The notes under the pieces: model-generated
Told to the model about the DNA's origin: nothing
Seen by the model: the letters and a program-made list of their open reading frames with translations, nothing else
Database searches by the model: none
Program-made: the position numbers and the translations under genes
Part shown: positions 60,465-64,000 of the stretch, one piece after another
Layout: each line of letters opens with the position of its first letter
Position numbering within the stretch: position 1 is the first letter of the stretch
Assembly: GCA_037892935.1 (NCBI GenBank)
Contig: JAYXKI010000004.1
Span: 2,418,001-2,482,000, forward strand
Reading direction: 5' to 3'
Origin: Phlebopus portentosus
Taxonomy: Eukaryota > Basidiomycota > Agaricomycetes > Boletales > Boletinellaceae
DNA length: 64,000 nucleotides

Positions 60465-60922
60465 TGTTAGGTGGACGGCTCAAGGACTGAGTCGAGGCAG
60501 GCCAACACAACAACAAACAAGCGTGAATGAGATAATCCCAAACACGTCACTCAGATCAAGACAGCTAAGACGAGGCTTAAGTCCAGACCGTCGAACGCTA
60601 GGTCGCAGTGAAGGTAAGTAGATTTCAGCAAACTAATAATACAAGAGTAGATACCTAGGTCGCAGTGAAGGTAAGTAGAATAGAAAGACAAGGAACGAAA
60701 GAGTCAAACTATCTACTTATATAGACTTTGGGTGCGGGAAAGGTCTACCCTAATGGGAAGTCACATGACAAGGAATGGGATGATTAGTGAGCATGATAGA
60801 ACATTGTGGAATGTTCTGGCAAAAGGATGAATAAGCGCATAAGAAAAATAAAAGAAAAGAAAAAGAATATTAAAATAAATGATGACATCAGAAAAGAAAA
60901 GGAAAATGTTCGAGTCCTTACA
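60465..60922 (-). repeat. F5 3' LTR (copy 5b)
   Basis: 458 bp; in sense begins TGTAAGGACTCG and ends CCTAACA. TATA (TATATAAG) near 60716-60723. A 25-bp unit is repeated identically at 60598-60622 and 60655-60679. Preceded in sense by the purine tract at 60926-60936. Confidence 0.8.
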
Positions 60923-63900
60923 TCACCCCCCCTTCAAGGTTGGGTGTCCCGACCAACCACATAAGCCTTCTGAGGACGTGAACTTGTACAGCGCTTGCAG
61001 GCTTTGTTGAGGTATCGTTAACTTCCTTGGAGCTCCAGGATATTTACGGTAGAATTCTTGAATTGACTCCTGTGCATTATCCTTGACGTCGGATTCTGGC
61101 TGCCAAGTCGCTTCCTCATATCCAACCCACTTGACCAGGAATTGGAGCTTGCCTCGATGCAGATGCGAGTCGAGTATTTCTTCAACCTCGTACTCTTCCT
61201 GCTCATCAATGATCACTGGCGGTGGTGGAGGTGGTTTCTTCTACGATTCAAAGGACGGTTGGACGGCTGGTTTGAGCAAGATCTCATTGAAAACTGGATG
61301 GACCTTCTTCCAGGTCTTCGGTAGTTTGAGTCTGTATGCGCTTGCACCAACCTTTTCCACTACCTCGAAGGGACCGAACCATTTATCATCCATCTTCTTC
61401 GTCGGTCGGATCGTCTTGATATTTCGTCCATCTAAGAAGACTTTCTGCCCTGCCTCATAGGTAATGGATTTCCCAGCATGGCGGTCATAGAAACGCTTCA
61501 TGTCTTCATTTGCTTGGGTTAGGTTACCTTGAGCGAGTTCGTGCACCTCCTTGACATGTTTGGCAAATTCTTCTGCTGACAGGTTCGATGATGCCGTTCC
61601 AACCCCCGTGAAGTCTAAGGGGTGCATTCCCGTATTGACGAAGAAGGGAGATAGCTTCGTCGCTGAATGTTCACGATTGTTGTATGCGAATTCTGCGAGA
61701 GCCAGCCAGTCCGCCCAGTCCGACTGCCGATGGTTGACGTATAGCCGCAGGTATTGTTCTAGTTCCTGATTAACCCGCTCTGTCTGTCCGTCAGTTTGTG
61801 GGTGATACGCTGTCGATGGGTTGCCTTCAATGTGGAGGAGCTTGTACAACTCCTTCATCATCTTTGCGTCGAATTGCACCCCTCGGTCATGAATGATCTT
61901 CCGTGGTAGTCCGTGTAATCGGAAGACGTGGTCTCTGTAGATCCTAGCCATGCCTTCCGCCGTTAACTTTGTCGTTGTTGGAATTGCATGGATTTGTTTG
62001 CTAAAGCGATCGACCACTACGCAAATCGCATTGAACCCATTCAATTCTGGCAACTCTCCGATTAGGTCGACCGTGACAATCTGCCATGGCGCCTCCGGCA
62101 CCTCATTAGGGTGCAAAATCTTTGCTCTTGTTGTCCTTAGAGCCTTCGTCCGCTGACAACGATCACACCCCCGCACGTACACCCGCACATCTGCACTCAT
62201 CCTCGGCCACCAGTATCTGCGTGCTATCAGCTGGATCGTCTTTGTTGCTCCTGGATGTCCTGCCAGGGTCGAGTCATGGTGTTCCTTCATGACGTCCTCT
62301 CTGATGCTCGCTGGTACATATAGTCGGCGGCCCTTTCTCCACATGTCCCCTCTCTTCTCGACGTCCTTTGGCCTCACTCCCTCGTCCTCTTGTCTCTGCG
62401 CTTCCACGACCTTTTCAACGAGTACTTCTCTTGACGTCTGAACCATTCCTCTAACCAGCCATTCCTTCTTGATGAAAGTCACGTTCTCATTATCGCGCTC
62501 GCCCTTGTCATAATCCGCCCGGCGTGACAACAGATCAGCTTTTCCCAACGTCTTTCCGGGTTTATGGACTAGCGTGAAATCGAACTCAGCTAAATCGAGT
62601 CGCCAACGAGCTTGTCGACAATTTAACTTCTGCGGCGATCGGAAGTACGTTAGATTTGCATGGTCTGTCCATACCTCAAAAGGTTGGTTAGCTCCCTGGA
62701 GATATTGTCGCCATTCCTTTAGGGCTTGAACGATGGTGAGCATTTCCTTGTCGTAAATCTCATAGTTTCGCTCTGCCTCTAGGAATGTTGATGACCGATA
62801 AGCGATCACCTTCCATTTACCGTCTTGTTTCTGGAGAAGGACTCCACCAGTCGCAAAGTCCGACGCATCTGCCTCTACACGGAAAGGGTCCTCGTTGTTG
62901 GGTATTGCTAACACGGGAGGACTACTCAAACGACGCTTCAATTCCTCAAACGCTGCCTGCTCATCTTCGCCCCATTTCCATTCCACCTTACCCGTTAGGG
63001 TAGTCAAGGGTTTGATGGCCGAACTGTAATCCTTAACAAAACGTCGCAACCAATTTCCTAATCCCAGGAATTGTTGCAGTTCGTGGACGTTCCTTGGAAC
63101 TGGCCAGTCCTGTACTGCCGCTGTCTTCTTGGGATCCATTCGAACTTCGCCATTGCCAATAATGTGCCCGAGGTACTTGACTGTATCAACTTCGAACTCG
63201 CACTTCTGCGGCTTTAGGAAAAGTCCGTTTTGGCGAAGGATCTCAAAGACTTGTTTGGTGCGTCTGCGGTGTTCTTCTAGATCATTCGAGAAGATGAGAA
63301 TGTCATCGAGGTAAATGATGACGATACCCTCATGAATTAGCTCCCGAAAGATGTCATTCATAAAGCCTTGGAACGTCGCTGGCGCATTACACAAGCCGAA
63401 GAACATGACTGTGGGTTCAAATAAGCCTAGATTTGTCCGGAATGCTGCCTTCCACTCGTCTCCCTCGCGAATCCGGATGTTGTAGTATCCCCAACGAACG
63501 TCGAGCTTCGTGATGTACCTTGCATCCTTAACCTTGTCGATGAGCTCATTTATCAGTGGCAACGGGTATTTGTTCTTGACTGTTCCTTCATTGAGCTTTC
63601 GATAGTCTTGGATTGCTCGTAAGCTCCCATCCTCTTTCTTGATAAAGAAGAATGGTGACGCCATTGGAGACTTCGACTGTCGGATACGTCCTGACGCTAG
63701 GTTTTCCTCAATGAACTCCTTCATCGCTTCTTGTTCTTTTGGCGATAACGGGTAAACCTTGCAGTCACTGGGTTTGAAATCCGGTTTCAGGTCAATAGCG
63801 TGGTCCCACGTTCGGTGGTTTGGTAAGCGTTCGAACGATTCCTCACTAAAGACGTCGGCGTATTCCTCCAGGTAGGGTGGCCATTTTGCCACTTCCTTCA

Positions 63901-64000
63901 TCTGCACATTCCTCACAAACTCTTCATCTATCTCCTCGCTCGACAGTGGCGACTCACATTCATCAGGGCAACGGGTGAACTTAACTGTTCCTAACCTCCA
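60923..64000 (-). pseudogene. F5 Pol with chromodomain (copy 5b), 5' end off window
   Basis: Open from the right edge to TAG 61241-61243, then in the same frame to 60923. RT: KLDVRWGYYNIRI and YLDDILIFSN. RNase H: EADASDFATGGVLLQ, WTDHANLTYF. Integrase: HHDSTLAGHPG ... CDRCQRTK finger, TVDLIGEL, HDRGVQFD and QTERVNQE. After the TAG a Pro run leads into a chromodomain (YEVEEILDSHL ... FLVKWVGY ... TWQPESD). The stop separates integrase from chromodomain; it may be a mutation or a sequencing difference. Otherwise intact. Confidence 0.88.

Overview
The window looks like a gene-free, heterochromatin-like stretch of a basidiomycete-type fungal genome. Evidence: fungal Zn(II)2Cys6 clusters, introns of 47-64 nt with CTAAT/CTAAC branch-like sites, chromodomain Ty3/gypsy elements, and widespread CpG decay. 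I found no convincing host gene, tRNA or rRNA. Essentially everything is nested LTR retrotransposon, plus a Tc1/mariner fragment and a small inverted-repeat element near the right end. I use five family names: F1 (LTR 1628 bp), F2 (LTR 1343 bp), F3 (LTR 1605 bp), F4 (LTR about 1535 bp) and F5 (LTR 458 bp).

Layout. A decayed F2 gag-pro (55500-57464) is interrupted by an F4 element (47163-55499). F4 is interrupted by F1 copy '1a' (2135-47162, 5' end off the window). 1a is interrupted in pol by F1 copy '1x' (its 3' end is 1-2134) and in its antisense gene by F1 copy '1b' (8036-42584). 1b itself carries a complete F3 element (9163-21791, LTRs apparently identical, TSD AATGC) and a complete F2 element (22514-33993, TSD CCAG/CCGG). 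The 3' LTR of 1a (LTR C) is split by an inverted solo LTR (D). The F4 3' LTR is split by an inverted F4 LTR and by an old solo F3 LTR. On the right, F5 copy 5b (60465-64000+, minus strand) sits in the gag of F5 copy 5a.

The most interesting system is shared by F1 and F2. Both carry, on the strand opposite to gag-pol and between pol and the 3' LTR, a two-intron gene of about 600-730 codons. It encodes glutamine-rich, acidic and coiled-coil-like stretches and a canonical Zn2Cys6 cluster; I call it asZ (antisense zinc-cluster gene). The same two families, and not the others here, carry many short arrays of GTTNCG-like hexamers repeated every 10 bp, in LTRs, spacers and even inside gag, pro and pol codons. 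A CCG-N4-CGG palindrome (CTG-N4-CAG in F2) lies about 90 bp upstream of asZ. Together this suggests a transposon-encoded DNA-binding protein with cognate sites scattered over its own element, formally like the anti-silencing VANC proteins of plant VANDAL transposons. That link is inference.

Other notable points. Open reading frames lie inside the U3 part of the F3 LTR (327 aa) and of the F4 LTR (about 168 aa). F3 shows a Tf1-like self-priming arrangement. F1 and F2 share a GGGTTTT -1 frameshift heptamer at the pro/pol junction. The F1 and F2 target duplications are 4 bp and mostly CpG-centred. LTR B stands in the wrong orientation for 1b and is flanked by ACGG repeats. Most nonsense codons are explained by CGA to TGA change, pointing to CpG methylation decay.
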